DNA of 64,000 bases, from NCBI RefSeq assembly GCF_900105805.1, contig NZ_LT629788.1, positions 186,001 through 250,000 of the forward strand, written 5' to 3'. The translations under genes and the position numbers were made by a program. Below are positions 23,946 to 31,691 of this stretch, piece after piece. This DNA comes from Pseudomonas moraviensis. Its GTDB lineage: Bacteria; Pseudomonadota; Gammaproteobacteria; Pseudomonadales; Pseudomonadaceae. Position 1 is the stretch's first letter. Each line of letters starts with the position of its first letter. Below the pieces are notes generated by a model that saw nothing but the letters and a program-made list of their open reading frames with translations, had not been told where the DNA came from and made no database searches.

Positions 23946-24868
23946 GCGATGGTCGGCAAGACGATCTCGTCGCTGCGCTGCACCCCGGCGGTAAACGCGC
24001 GGCACAGGTCGAGAAACTCGCGCATGGCCGAGGTCTGGTACTTCTGTTTATGCCAGATGAAATAGAACTGCCGGGCGAGGTCCAGATCCGGCGTCTCGAC
24101 CGGCACCAGGCTGCCGCGGCGGAAGGCATCGCGCAGCGCCAGCCGCGAGATACAGCCAATCCCCAGGCCTGACTCCACCGCGCGTTTGATCGCTTCAGTG
24201 TGTTCCAGCTCCAGCCGAATGTTCAGCGCACTGCGGTGGTGGCGCATGGCTTGATCGAAGGTCAGGCGCGTGCCGGAACCCTGTTCCCGCAGAATCCACG
24301 CCTCATGGGTCAGCTCTTCCATTGTCGCGCTGCCGCGCTTGGCCAACGGATGCTGTGGCGCGCAGAACACCACCAGCTCATCCTCTACCCAACTCTGCAC
24401 TTCGATGTCGGGATGGCTGCAATCGCCTTCAATCAGACCCAGATCAATTTCGTAATGCGCGACTTGTTGCACGATATTGGCAGTGTTCTGCACGTGCAGC
24501 TTGACCTGACTTTCGGGGTGGCGCTGCATGAAACTGCCGATCAGCAGGGTTGCCAGATAGTTGCCAATGGTCAGCGTCGCCCCCACTGACAAAGAGCCGA
24601 AACCGGATTTGCCGTTGAGCAGGTCTTCGATTTCCTTGGCCTGATCGAGCAGGGCCACCGCTTGCGGCAACAGCTGTTTACCGAGGGCGTTGAGACTCAG
24701 GCGCTTACCGGCGCGGTCGAACAGCTGGCAGCTGGACTGGCGCTCGAGCTCGGTGATCGAAGTGCTGGCCGCCGATTGCGAGAGGTTGAGCAGACCCGCA
24801 GCACGGGATACGCTTTCCTGCTGGGCGACGGCGACGAAGACTTGCAGTTGACGGAGAGTAAATCGCAT
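23942..24868 (-). CDS. finR: LysR-type regulator FinR
   Basis: This 308-residue LysR-family protein has the N-terminal helix-turn-helix (MRFTLRQLQVFVAVAQQESV, SRAAGLLNLSQSAASTSITELE) and a substrate-binding C-terminal domain. It is divergent from fpr. In P. putida the equivalent FinR activates the adjacent fpr gene under superoxide stress and iron limitation. The start at 24868 aligns with LysR proteins; an upstream frame start at 24943 would add a non-homologous extension across the promoter. Confidence 0.9.
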   Translation of the reverse strand: MRFTLRQLQVFVAVAQQESVSRAAGLLNLSQSAASTSITELERQSSCQLFDRAGKRLSLNALGKQLLPQAVALLDQAKEIEDLLNGKSGFGSLSVGATLTIGNYLATLLIGSFMQRHPESQVKLHVQNTANIVQQVAHYEIDLGLIEGDCSHPDIEVQSWVEDELVVFCAPQHPLAKRGSATMEELTHEAWILREQGSGTRLTFDQAMRHHRSALNIRLELEHTEAIKRAVESGLGIGCISRLALRDAFRRGSLVPVETPDLDLARQFYFIWHKQKYQTSAMREFLDLCRAFTAGVQRSDEIVLPTIA

Positions 24869-24893
24869 ATCGATATAACCGATAACCCTTATC
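24867..24893. promoter_or_regulatory. Palindromes in the finR/fpr divergent promoter region
   Basis: ATATCGATAT (24867-24876) and GATAACCCTTATC (24881-24893) are perfect inverted repeats in the 132-base divergent gap. They are candidates for the FinR operator; both have dyad symmetry and AT-rich flanks suited to a LysR-type site. Confidence 0.5.
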
Positions 24894-25000
24894 TTAATAA
24901 TCCAGTTAACAGATATTGTCGTCGCTATTAGAATGCGATGCAATTGCGCACGTTAAGCCTCATCGAGCCGCGCAGACCAATCTCCAGGAGTCAAACGTAC

Positions 25001-25780
25001 ATGAGCAACATGAACCACGAGCGTGTCCTCAGTGTTCATCACTGGAACGACACTCTGTTCAGCTTCAAGTGCACCCGCGATCCGGGCCTGCGCTTCGAGA
25101 ACGGTCAGTTCGTGATGATCGGCCTGCAACAACCCAACGGCCGCCCGCTTATGCGCGCTTACTCGATCGCCAGCCCGAACTGGGAAGAGCATCTCGAGTT
25201 CTTCAGCATCAAGGTACAGGACGGTCCGCTGACCTCCCAGCTGCAGCATTTGAAGGAAGGCGACGAGATCATCATCTCGAAGAAGCCTACCGGCACGCTG
25301 GTTCTTGATGACCTGAACCCGGGCAAGCACTTGTACCTGCTGAGCACCGGCACCGGTCTGGCGCCGTTCATGAGCGTCATTCAGGACCCGGAAACCTACG
25401 AGCGCTTTGAAAAAGTGATCCTGGTTCACGGCGTGCGTTACGTCAACGAAGTCGCCTACCGCGAATTCATCACCGAGCACCTGCCGCAGAACGAGTTCTT
25501 CGGCGAAGCGCTGCGTGACAAGTTGATCTACTACCCGACCGTGACCCGCGAGCCGTTCGAGAATCAGGGCCGCCTGACTGACCTGATGCGCAGCGGCAAG
25601 CTGTTCAGCGACATCGGCCTGCCACCGATCAACCCGCAGGACGACCGCGCGATGATCTGCGGCAGCCCGAGCATGCTCGACGAGACCAGCGAAGTGCTCG
25701 ACAGCTTCGGCCTGAAGATCTCGGCGCGGATGCGCGAGCCGGGTGATTATCTGATCGAGCGTGCGTTCGTCGAAAAATAA
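25001..25780 (+). CDS. fpr: Ferredoxin-NADP+ reductase
   Basis: The 259-residue FAD enzyme passes electrons between NADPH and ferredoxin or flavodoxin and supports oxidative-stress defence and iron metabolism. The FAD motif RAYSIASP, the NADP-binding STGTGLAPFMSVI, and the C-terminal LIERAFVEK are present. AGGAG lies ten bases before the first ATG (25001), and a second ATG at 25010 is close. Confidence 0.97.
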   Translation: MSNMNHERVLSVHHWNDTLFSFKCTRDPGLRFENGQFVMIGLQQPNGRPLMRAYSIASPNWEEHLEFFSIKVQDGPLTSQLQHLKEGDEIIISKKPTGTLVLDDLNPGKHLYLLSTGTGLAPFMSVIQDPETYERFEKVILVHGVRYVNEVAYREFITEHLPQNEFFGEALRDKLIYYPTVTREPFENQGRLTDLMRSGKLFSDIGLPPINPQDDRAMICGSPSMLDETSEVLDSFGLKISARMREPGDYLIERAFVEK

Positions 25781-25787
25781 CACCCCT

Positions 25788-25877
25788 TGTAGGAGTGAGC
25801 CTGCTCGCGATAGGGCCGCGTCAGTCGAAATCCATCTTGACTGATCCACCGAAATCGCGAGCAGGCTCACTCCTACA
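25788..25877. repeat. REPIN (family A) between fpr and trmO
   Basis: Inverted REP arms starting TGTAGGAGTGAGCCTGCTCG, with a spacer of about 30 bases, follow the fpr stop by seven bases. Confidence 0.95.
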
Positions 25878-25884
25878 GAAAAGC

Positions 25885-25925
25885 AAAAAGCCCGCGTAGC
25901 CTGAGAAGGCAGCGCGGGCTTTTTC
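25885..25925. terminator. Bidirectional terminator between fpr and trmO
   Basis: A stem AGCCCGCG / CGCGGGCT with a 16-base loop is bounded by AAAAA on the left and TTTTT on the right, so it serves both convergent genes. Confidence 0.88.
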
Positions 25926-25936
25926 GTTTGCGGGTG

Positions 25937-26635
25937 TCATTCGCCAGCCGGGATGACTTCCAGCACGCAAATCTGCGCAGGCGTCGGGTAATGCCAGCGC
26001 ACGTCCAGATCCCAGAACTGCGCGCCATATTCCCGTTCCGGCGCCGGTGTCTGATACGCCGGACGTGGATCCTGCGCCAGACACTGCTCAATCAGCTCTA
26101 CCAGCGGCTCGTCGAGGCGCTGTGCGTGTATGTGCGCCTGTTGCAGCGCCGAATCCGTCCACTGCACATCGATCAAGTGCGGCGCCGCGCTGGCGATGTG
26201 GTTGCTCGCCCCCGGGATGATATCGGCGTATGGCACATACGGCTTGATATCCAGCACCGGGGTCCCGTCGAGCAAATCGATCCCGGAAATGAACAGCCGA
26301 TGGCCTTCAACCTTGTCCAGCTTCACCACCGACTGACCGATGCCGTTCGGTCGGTGTGTGGCGCGGGTGGCGAATACGCCCATCGACTTGTTGCCGCCCA
26401 GCCGGGGCGGACGCACCTTCAGGCGCGGCTTTTCTTCCAGGGCTTGATGAAACAGGAACAACAGCCAGACGTGGCTGACCTGCTCCAGGCCCTGCACGGC
26501 GTCACCCTGCTCGAACGGTGCGACCAGCTCCAGCACGCCCCGGGCAGCCGGGGCCAGTTGGGGCTGGCGAGGAATGGCGAACTTCTCCTTGAAGCAGGAG
26601 CGCACGAAGCCGATGGGGGAAACGCTGTAGGTCAT
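25937..26635 (-). CDS. trmO: tRNA (t6A37) N6-methyltransferase TrmO
   Basis: This 232-residue protein belongs to the TsaA/YaeB family: N-terminal SPIGFVRSCFKEKFAIPRQP, then HVWLLFLFH, RATHRPNGIGQSVVKL and DLLDGTPVLDIKPYVPY. TrmO methylates N6-threonylcarbamoyladenosine at position 37 of tRNA using S-adenosylmethionine. The size matches E. coli TrmO (about 235). It stands alone, flanked by a terminator and REP elements. Confidence 0.95.
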   Translation of the reverse strand: MTYSVSPIGFVRSCFKEKFAIPRQPQLAPAARGVLELVAPFEQGDAVQGLEQVSHVWLLFLFHQALEEKPRLKVRPPRLGGNKSMGVFATRATHRPNGIGQSVVKLDKVEGHRLFISGIDLLDGTPVLDIKPYVPYADIIPGASNHIASAAPHLIDVQWTDSALQQAHIHAQRLDEPLVELIEQCLAQDPRPAYQTPAPEREYGAQFWDLDVRWHYPTPAQICVLEVIPAGE

Positions 26636-26707
26636 GGTTTGGGATCGAAGCGGGGTAGGGCGGGCATGATAACCCGGCAGACCTTATGGCAGGTGGCGAC
26701 TGGGCTG

Positions 26708-26807
26708 ACGCCATCGCGAGCAGGCTCACTCCTACAGGGTCATGGGTGTACACAAAATCTGTGCTCGCTGAAAATCCCTGTAGGAGTGAGCCTGCTCGCG
26801 ATAGCGT
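26708..26807. repeat. REP pair (family A) in reversed arrangement
   Basis: Two family A REP arms are present, but the order is inverted compared with the other pairs: the GCGAGCAGGCTCACTCCTAC arm comes first and the GTAGGAGTGAGCCTGCTCGC arm second, separated by about 38 bases. It lies between trmO and rhlG. Confidence 0.93.
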
Positions 26808-26818
26808 CACCGCCGATC

Positions 26819-27589
26819 TTAGAGGCTGAACCCACCATCCAGCGGAATGATATTCCCCGTCATGTAGGCCCCCGCCGTGCTCGCCAGGCTGATCGCCAGC
26901 GCCGCCATCTCCTCTTCACGCCCCCAGCGCTTCATCGGAATCAGTGCCGTGTCCGCAGCCAACGCCTGCTCATCATTACCAATGTGCTGCGTCATCCTGC
27001 TCGGAAAGCGCCCCGGCGCAATCACGTTGACGTTGATGTGCTGGCTCACCAGTTCCCGGGCGAGAATTCGTGACAGCTGATGCAGCGCGGCTTTGCTCGG
27101 CCCATAGGCGTAAGCCTGCTCGCCAAACGACGAAATTCCCGCCACCGAACCGATATTGATGATCCGCGCCGGATTCGCCGCCGAGCCAGCCTTGCGCAGC
27201 AACGGCAGAAACTGCTGGATGCAACTGAACACCGAGGTTACGTTGAGCTGCATGACTTTCTCCCAGCCCTTGACCGGGTAGCTCTCCAGCGGCGCCCCCC
27301 AGGTGGTGCCGGCGTTATTCACCAGAATGTCCAGATGAGTGATCTGCTCCCCCAGGCGCGCAGCCAGCTCCTGCACACCTTCTTCCGTCGCCAGGTTCGC
27401 CGCCACGCCGTGGCACTGGCCCAAGGCGCTGAGTTCTTCAGCCGTTTGATGGCAGGCTTCAGCGTCGCGAGAGCAGACGTAGACACGGGCGCCGGCCTCG
27501 ACAAAGGCCTTGGCGATCATTTTGCCGATACCACGGGTGCCGCCGGTCACCAGAGCGGTGCGGCCTTGCAGGGAAAAGTAGGGATGCAT
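26819..27589 (-). CDS. rhlG: Short-chain dehydrogenase/reductase RhlG
   Basis: This 256-residue reductase has the NADPH-binding GGTRGIGKM motif (start at about residue 16), NNAGT, the catalytic Ser in INIGSVAG and Tyr-x3-Lys in YAYGPSK, and the C-terminal MTGNIIPLDGGFSL. It matches RhlG of P. aeruginosa from MHPYFSL onwards. RhlG was linked to beta-hydroxyacid precursors for rhamnolipid and PHA synthesis. No rhlAB genes are nearby, so the role here could be general ketoacyl reduction. Confidence 0.9.
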   Translation of the reverse strand: MHPYFSLQGRTALVTGGTRGIGKMIAKAFVEAGARVYVCSRDAEACHQTAEELSALGQCHGVAANLATEEGVQELAARLGEQITHLDILVNNAGTTWGAPLESYPVKGWEKVMQLNVTSVFSCIQQFLPLLRKAGSAANPARIINIGSVAGISSFGEQAYAYGPSKAALHQLSRILARELVSQHINVNVIAPGRFPSRMTQHIGNDEQALAADTALIPMKRWGREEEMAALAISLASTAGAYMTGNIIPLDGGFSL

Positions 27590-27718
27590 GGCGAGTCCTG
27601 AAGATTAGGGATCAATACACCCTAGTCGCCAGCCGCGAAAAGCGGAGCCACTATTTTCAGAGGGAATGAGCGGTTATGCGCTGCGGTGGCGACCATCAGT
27701 CGCCACCGCAAAAGGGCA

Positions 27719-28189
27719 TCAGGCCGGGCGAACGCGCAGCGTGAGCCCTTTGAGAAAGTTACGCAGCAATTGGTCGCCACACGGGCGGTAGTTGGTGTGG
27801 CCAACCTTGCGGAACAGCGCGCTCAGCTCAGGCTTGGACACCGGAAACTCGGCGGCCTTGAGAATCGCGTGCATGTCGTCTTCTTTCAGTTCGAAAGCCA
27901 CACGCAGCTTTTTCAGGATGATGTTGTTGGTCACCGGCACTTCGATCGGCTGCGGCGGACGGCTTTCGTCCTTGCCGCGTTTGAAGATCACCAGGCCATC
28001 AAGGAAGTGGGCGATGACTTCGTCGGGGCAGCGCACGAAACCTTCTTCGTCTTCTTCTTTCTTGTCCAGCCAGGTGATTACATCGGCGAGCGTGACGTCG
28101 AGGCCGCCGAGCTTGATGATCTCGACGACTTTCTTGTCGCTGATGTCGAGCATGTAGCGCACGCTGCGCAGTACGTCGTTATGAACCAT
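27719..28189 (-). CDS. DUF1456 family protein (YehS-like)
   Basis: The 156-residue protein carries two DUF1456 repeats of about 65 residues: VLRSVRYMLDISDKKVVEII and ILKKLRVAFELKEDDMHAIL, each followed by a helix and an LxGLxxxxR end (LDGLVIFKRGKD and LKGLTLRVRPA). Its function is unknown. It lies upstream of rhlG on the same strand, with 129 bases between. Confidence 0.93.
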   Translation of the reverse strand: MVHNDVLRSVRYMLDISDKKVVEIIKLGGLDVTLADVITWLDKKEEDEEGFVRCPDEVIAHFLDGLVIFKRGKDESRPPQPIEVPVTNNIILKKLRVAFELKEDDMHAILKAAEFPVSKPELSALFRKVGHTNYRPCGDQLLRNFLKGLTLRVRPA

Positions 28190-28259
28190 GTCGGTATTCC
28201 TGATGCGTTGTGGGCAGCGCTCGCGAGCGCTGCCGGAATGTGGGACGGCGGTGGAAGTG

Positions 28260-28970
28260 TCAGAACTTCTCTTTGCCGGACAGGTAGCGCCATTGGCCGA
28301 GCGGGACCTTGCCGATCGAGACGCCGCCGATGCGGATGCGGCGGATGCCGATGACCTTCAGACCGACCGCCTCGCAGAACTGCGCGATGATTCCCGGCTG
28401 CGGGTTTTTCATGGCGAAGCGCAGACGGTTTTCGTTCTGCCAGCTGGCCTTGACCGGTGGCAGCTCCTTGCCCTTGTGGGTCAGGCCGTGCTGCAGGCGA
28501 TTGAGGCCGTGGGCAGCCATCTCACCCTCTACTTCAACAATGTATTCCTGCTCGATCTTCGCGGCGTCGGCAGTGAGTTTGCGCAGGATTTTCCAGTCCT
28601 GGGTGAACACCAGCAGGCCGCTGGCCTTGGGCTGCAGGTCGGCGCTGGCGGTGAGCCGCAGGAAATGTCCGCGCAACGGTCGCTTGCCGTAGCGGTGCTC
28701 TTCGCTGAGGGTTTCGGCGCTGAGCGACTGCATGGCGCTGTCGACATCCATGCCGGCGGGGGCGTTGAGCAGGATGGTCACCGGCTCCGGCGCGGTGGCC
28801 TTGGCGTCCTTGTCGAGTTCGACCTTTTGATCGCCAACCTTGAATTGCGGCTCATCGATGACTTCGCCGTCCACGGTAACCCAGCCGCCCTCAATGAACA
28901 GCTCGGCCTCCCGGCGGGAGCAACCGACCAGTTCGATGAGGCGTTTGGAGAGGCGAATCGGGTCAGTCAT
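28260..28970 (-). CDS. RNA pseudouridine synthase, RluF/RsuA-type
   Basis: This 236-residue enzyme has an N-terminal S4 domain (IRLSKRLIELVGCSRREAELFIEGG) and a pseudouridine synthase domain. The usual catalytic motif region (GRLDxxTxGL in this family) reads LTASADLQPKASGLLVFTQD here, so the Asp would be in SADLQPKASG. The end (GLKVIGIRRIRIGGVSIGKV, GQWRYLSGKE) is typical of RluF/RsuA proteins. The start at 28970 excludes a long upstream non-homologous extension through a REPIN. Confidence 0.87.
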   Translation of the reverse strand: MTDPIRLSKRLIELVGCSRREAELFIEGGWVTVDGEVIDEPQFKVGDQKVELDKDAKATAPEPVTILLNAPAGMDVDSAMQSLSAETLSEEHRYGKRPLRGHFLRLTASADLQPKASGLLVFTQDWKILRKLTADAAKIEQEYIVEVEGEMAAHGLNRLQHGLTHKGKELPPVKASWQNENRLRFAMKNPQPGIIAQFCEAVGLKVIGIRRIRIGGVSIGKVPLGQWRYLSGKEKF

Positions 28971-29051
28971 GACAGGGCCGTAACAAAAAAGGGGTGGGCA
29001 TTGTACCTGTGTGGAAGCGGTTAAGCCCGGTTCCATTTCGGTATCGTTATT

Positions 29052-29142
29052 TGTAGGAGTGAGCCTGCTCGCGATTGCTTTATGACATTCAGTATTGTTG
29101 TCGGCTGGTCTGGCGCTATCGCGAGCAGGCTCACTCCTACAG
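29052..29142. repeat. REPIN (family A)
   Basis: Inverted family A arms surround a spacer of about 32 bases, between the pseudouridine synthase and GNAT genes. Confidence 0.95.
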
Positions 29143-29154
29143 GGTTGTGGTGTG

Positions 29155-29628
29155 TCAGCCGGTGCTTGAGCGTTGCTGATTCTGCCGCAGGCGCATATGC
29201 AGCAGCGGATACGGCTGGCCCATGCCATCGACCTCGGAGCGTCCGACCACCTCGAAGCCCTGTTTCTCGTAAAACCCCAGCGCCTGCGGGTTCTGTTCGT
29301 TGACGTCGAGTTCATCGGCGTTCAGCCGTTCGATCGCATATTTAAGCAGCTGTTTACCTAAACCACGGCCACGATGATCGGGATCGATGAACAGCATTTC
29401 AATCTTGCCCGCCGCCACTCCGGCAAACCCGGTGATGCGCTGCTGGGCGTCTTTGGTACAGATCAGCATCACCGCATCGAGATAACGGGTAAGCACCAGA
29501 TTGCGCAGCAGCTCGATGTAGCTGTCCGGCAGGAATTGATGAGTCGCCCGGACCGAGGCCTCCCAGACCCGGGTCAGTTCTTGGTAATCGCTGATTTTCG
29601 GTGTGTGAATGACCGAATGCTGACGCAT
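29155..29628 (-). CDS. GNAT family N-acetyltransferase
   Basis: The 157-residue protein has the GNAT acetyl-CoA binding pattern: IEMLFIDPDHRGRGLGKQLLKYA (motif A, R-x2-G-x-G/A) and PQALGFYEKQGFEVVGR (motif B). The length and the end (MGQPYPLLHMRL) resemble YjaB-type acetyltransferases. The substrate is unknown. It lies downstream of the rimO terminator and is probably transcribed from its own promoter. Confidence 0.9.
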   Translation of the reverse strand: MRQHSVIHTPKISDYQELTRVWEASVRATHQFLPDSYIELLRNLVLTRYLDAVMLICTKDAQQRITGFAGVAAGKIEMLFIDPDHRGRGLGKQLLKYAIERLNADELDVNEQNPQALGFYEKQGFEVVGRSEVDGMGQPYPLLHMRLRQNQQRSSTG

Positions 29629-29684
29629 GTGCGTGTGCCTCTTGTACGTTTCAAGGGAGTCCGTCCCCCGCTAAACGATAGCCG

Positions 29685-29730
29685 CAAAAAAGCCCCGCAT
29701 CTTGTAAAAAGAGCGGGGCTTTTTGTTTTT
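29685..29730. terminator. Terminator-like hairpin between rimO and the GNAT gene
   Basis: Stem AGCCCCGC / GCGGGGCT, with AAAAAA on the left and TTTTTGTTTTT on the right. On the minus strand it would end the rimO transcript. Confidence 0.85.
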
Positions 29731-29773
29731 GTTGCGGTGTCTGGCTGGCTATTTCTGTCGCCGGCAAGAGCTC

Positions 29774-30052
29774 TCCCCCTCACCCCAACCCTCTCCCCCA
29801 AGGGGGCGAGGGGGAAGGGAGCTGATCTTCGTGCTGTTCAAAACCTGAGTTCGACTGGAAGGCTCAGGTCGGTGAAGCTCGCGAGAACACCTCAATCAGT
29901 CCCCTCTTCCCGAGAGGGGGCGAGGGGGAAGGGAGCTGATCTTCGTGCTGTTCAAAACCTGAGTTCGACTGGATGGCTCAGGTCGGTGAAGCTCGCGAGA
30001 ACACCTCAATCAGTCCCCTCTCCCTCTGGGAGAGGGCTAGGGTGAGGGGCTT
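29774..30052. repeat. REP (family C) bracket with an internal 114-bp tandem duplication
   Basis: Outer inverted arms (CCCTCACCCCAACCCTCTCC at left, GAGAGGGCTAGGGTGAGGGG at right) enclose two direct copies of a 114-base unit (about 29802-29915 and 29916-30028) that differ at few positions. The unit contains GGGAGCTGATCTTCGTGCTG and GAAGCTCGCGAGAACACCTC. No gene is seen in this 435-base gap between rimO and the GNAT gene. A similar layout recurs at 60373. Confidence 0.9.
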
Positions 30053-30064
30053 TTGATCTTCAGA

Positions 30065-31402
30065 TCAGATCTGCTCAGCCCACAGATCATATTCGTCAGC
30101 ATCAGTCACCTTGCACCAGACCTTGTCGCCCGGTTTCAGATTGCTGCCGTTGTCGATAAACACGTTGCCATCGATCTCCGGCGCATCGAAGAAGCAGCGG
30201 CCGACCGCGCCTTGCTCGTCGACTTCGTCCACCAGCACTTCGATCTCGCGACCAATGCGCATTTGCAGACGGGCCGAGCTGATCGCCTGCTGGTGCGCCA
30301 TGAAGCGCTCCCAACGATCCTGCTTGACCTCGTCCGGAACAATCTCCAGATCCAGATCATTGGCCGGAGCGCCGTCCACTGGCGAGTACTGGAAGCACCC
30401 GACGCGGTCGAGCTGGGCTTCGGTCAGCCAGTTCAGCAGGTACTGGAAGTCTTCTTCGGTTTCGCCCGGGAAGCCGACGATGAAGGTCGAACGGATGATC
30501 AGGTCCGGACAGATCTCGCGCCAGTTCTTGATCCGCGCCAGGGTCTTGTCTTCGAACGCCGGGCGTTTCATCGACTTCAGGACCTTCGGGCTGGCGTGCT
30601 GGAACGGGATGTCCAGGTACGGCAGGATCTTGCCGGCGGCCATCAGCGGGATCAGCTCGTCGACGTGCGGGTACGGGTAAACGTAGTGCAAGCGGACCCA
30701 GACGCCCAGCGTGCTCAAGGCTTCGCACAGTTCGGTCATGCGGGTTTTCACCGGCGCGCCATTCCAGAAACCGGTGCGGTATTTCACATCAACGCCGTAA
30801 GCGCTGGTGTCTTGCGAAATCACCAGCAGCTCTTTGACGCCGGATTTGACCAGGCGCTGAGCTTCGTCGAGCACGTCACCCACCGGACGGCTGACCAGTT
30901 TGCCGCGCATCGACGGGATGATGCAGAACGAGCAGCTGTGGTTGCAGCCTTCGGAAATCTTCAGGTACGCGTAGTGGCGCGGGGTCAGCTTGATGCCTTG
31001 TGGCGGCACCAGGTCGATCAGCGGGTTGTGATCCTGACGCGGCGGCACCACTTCGTGCACGGCGTTGACCACTTGCTCGTACTGCTGCGGACCGGTCACG
31101 GCCAGCACGCTCGGGTGCACGTCGCGGATATTGCCTTCTTCCACGCCCATGCAGCCAGTGACGATGACCTTGCCGTTTTCCTTGATCGCTTCGCCGATCA
31201 CTTCCAGCGACTCAGCCTTGGCCGAATCGATGAAACCGCAGGTGTTGACGACTACAACGTCGGCGTCCTGATAAGTGGACACCACGTCATAACCTTCCAT
31301 GCGCAGCTGGGTCAGGATGCGCTCGGAGTCGACCAGTGCTTTCGGGCAACCCAGAGATACAAAGCCAACCTTGGGATTGGCCGGCGCAGGAGTGGTGGAC
31401 AT
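30065..31402 (-). CDS. rimO: Ribosomal protein S12 methylthiotransferase RimO
   Basis: The 445-residue radical SAM enzyme adds a methylthio group to an aspartate of ribosomal protein S12. The N-terminal iron-sulfur domain carries Cys19 (VSLGCPKAL), Cys55 (NTCGFIDSA) and Cys84 (VTGCM). The radical SAM motif CNHSCSFC places Cys153, Cys157 and Cys160. A TRAM domain closes the protein (IEVLVDEVDEQGAVGR). The length matches the family. Confidence 0.98.
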   Translation of the reverse strand: MSTTPAPANPKVGFVSLGCPKALVDSERILTQLRMEGYDVVSTYQDADVVVVNTCGFIDSAKAESLEVIGEAIKENGKVIVTGCMGVEEGNIRDVHPSVLAVTGPQQYEQVVNAVHEVVPPRQDHNPLIDLVPPQGIKLTPRHYAYLKISEGCNHSCSFCIIPSMRGKLVSRPVGDVLDEAQRLVKSGVKELLVISQDTSAYGVDVKYRTGFWNGAPVKTRMTELCEALSTLGVWVRLHYVYPYPHVDELIPLMAAGKILPYLDIPFQHASPKVLKSMKRPAFEDKTLARIKNWREICPDLIIRSTFIVGFPGETEEDFQYLLNWLTEAQLDRVGCFQYSPVDGAPANDLDLEIVPDEVKQDRWERFMAHQQAISSARLQMRIGREIEVLVDEVDEQGAVGRCFFDAPEIDGNVFIDNGSNLKPGDKVWCKVTDADEYDLWAEQI

Positions 31403-31691
31403 GTCTAACCTCGGTGTTTTGTGACGTCGCTTGCTTGATGCGCAAACCGACGGATGGGCGCTTAGGGCGCGCCTCTGATCAAAAAGTGCGCAATTCTAGC
31501 GGCGGGCAACGCACTTGACCAGCTTTATACGGGGAAATACGACGAGTGCTGCGCTATGCTTCGCGCCGTTGAGCTTTACCGATTTCTTGCAGTCAATCAT
31601 TGGTCTGTAACAACAGGTAAAACAGCGCATGCTGCAATACAAAGCATAGTGCTTCCTTCTAAGAAGCCGGTATCGAGATCAGGAGTGTTGG

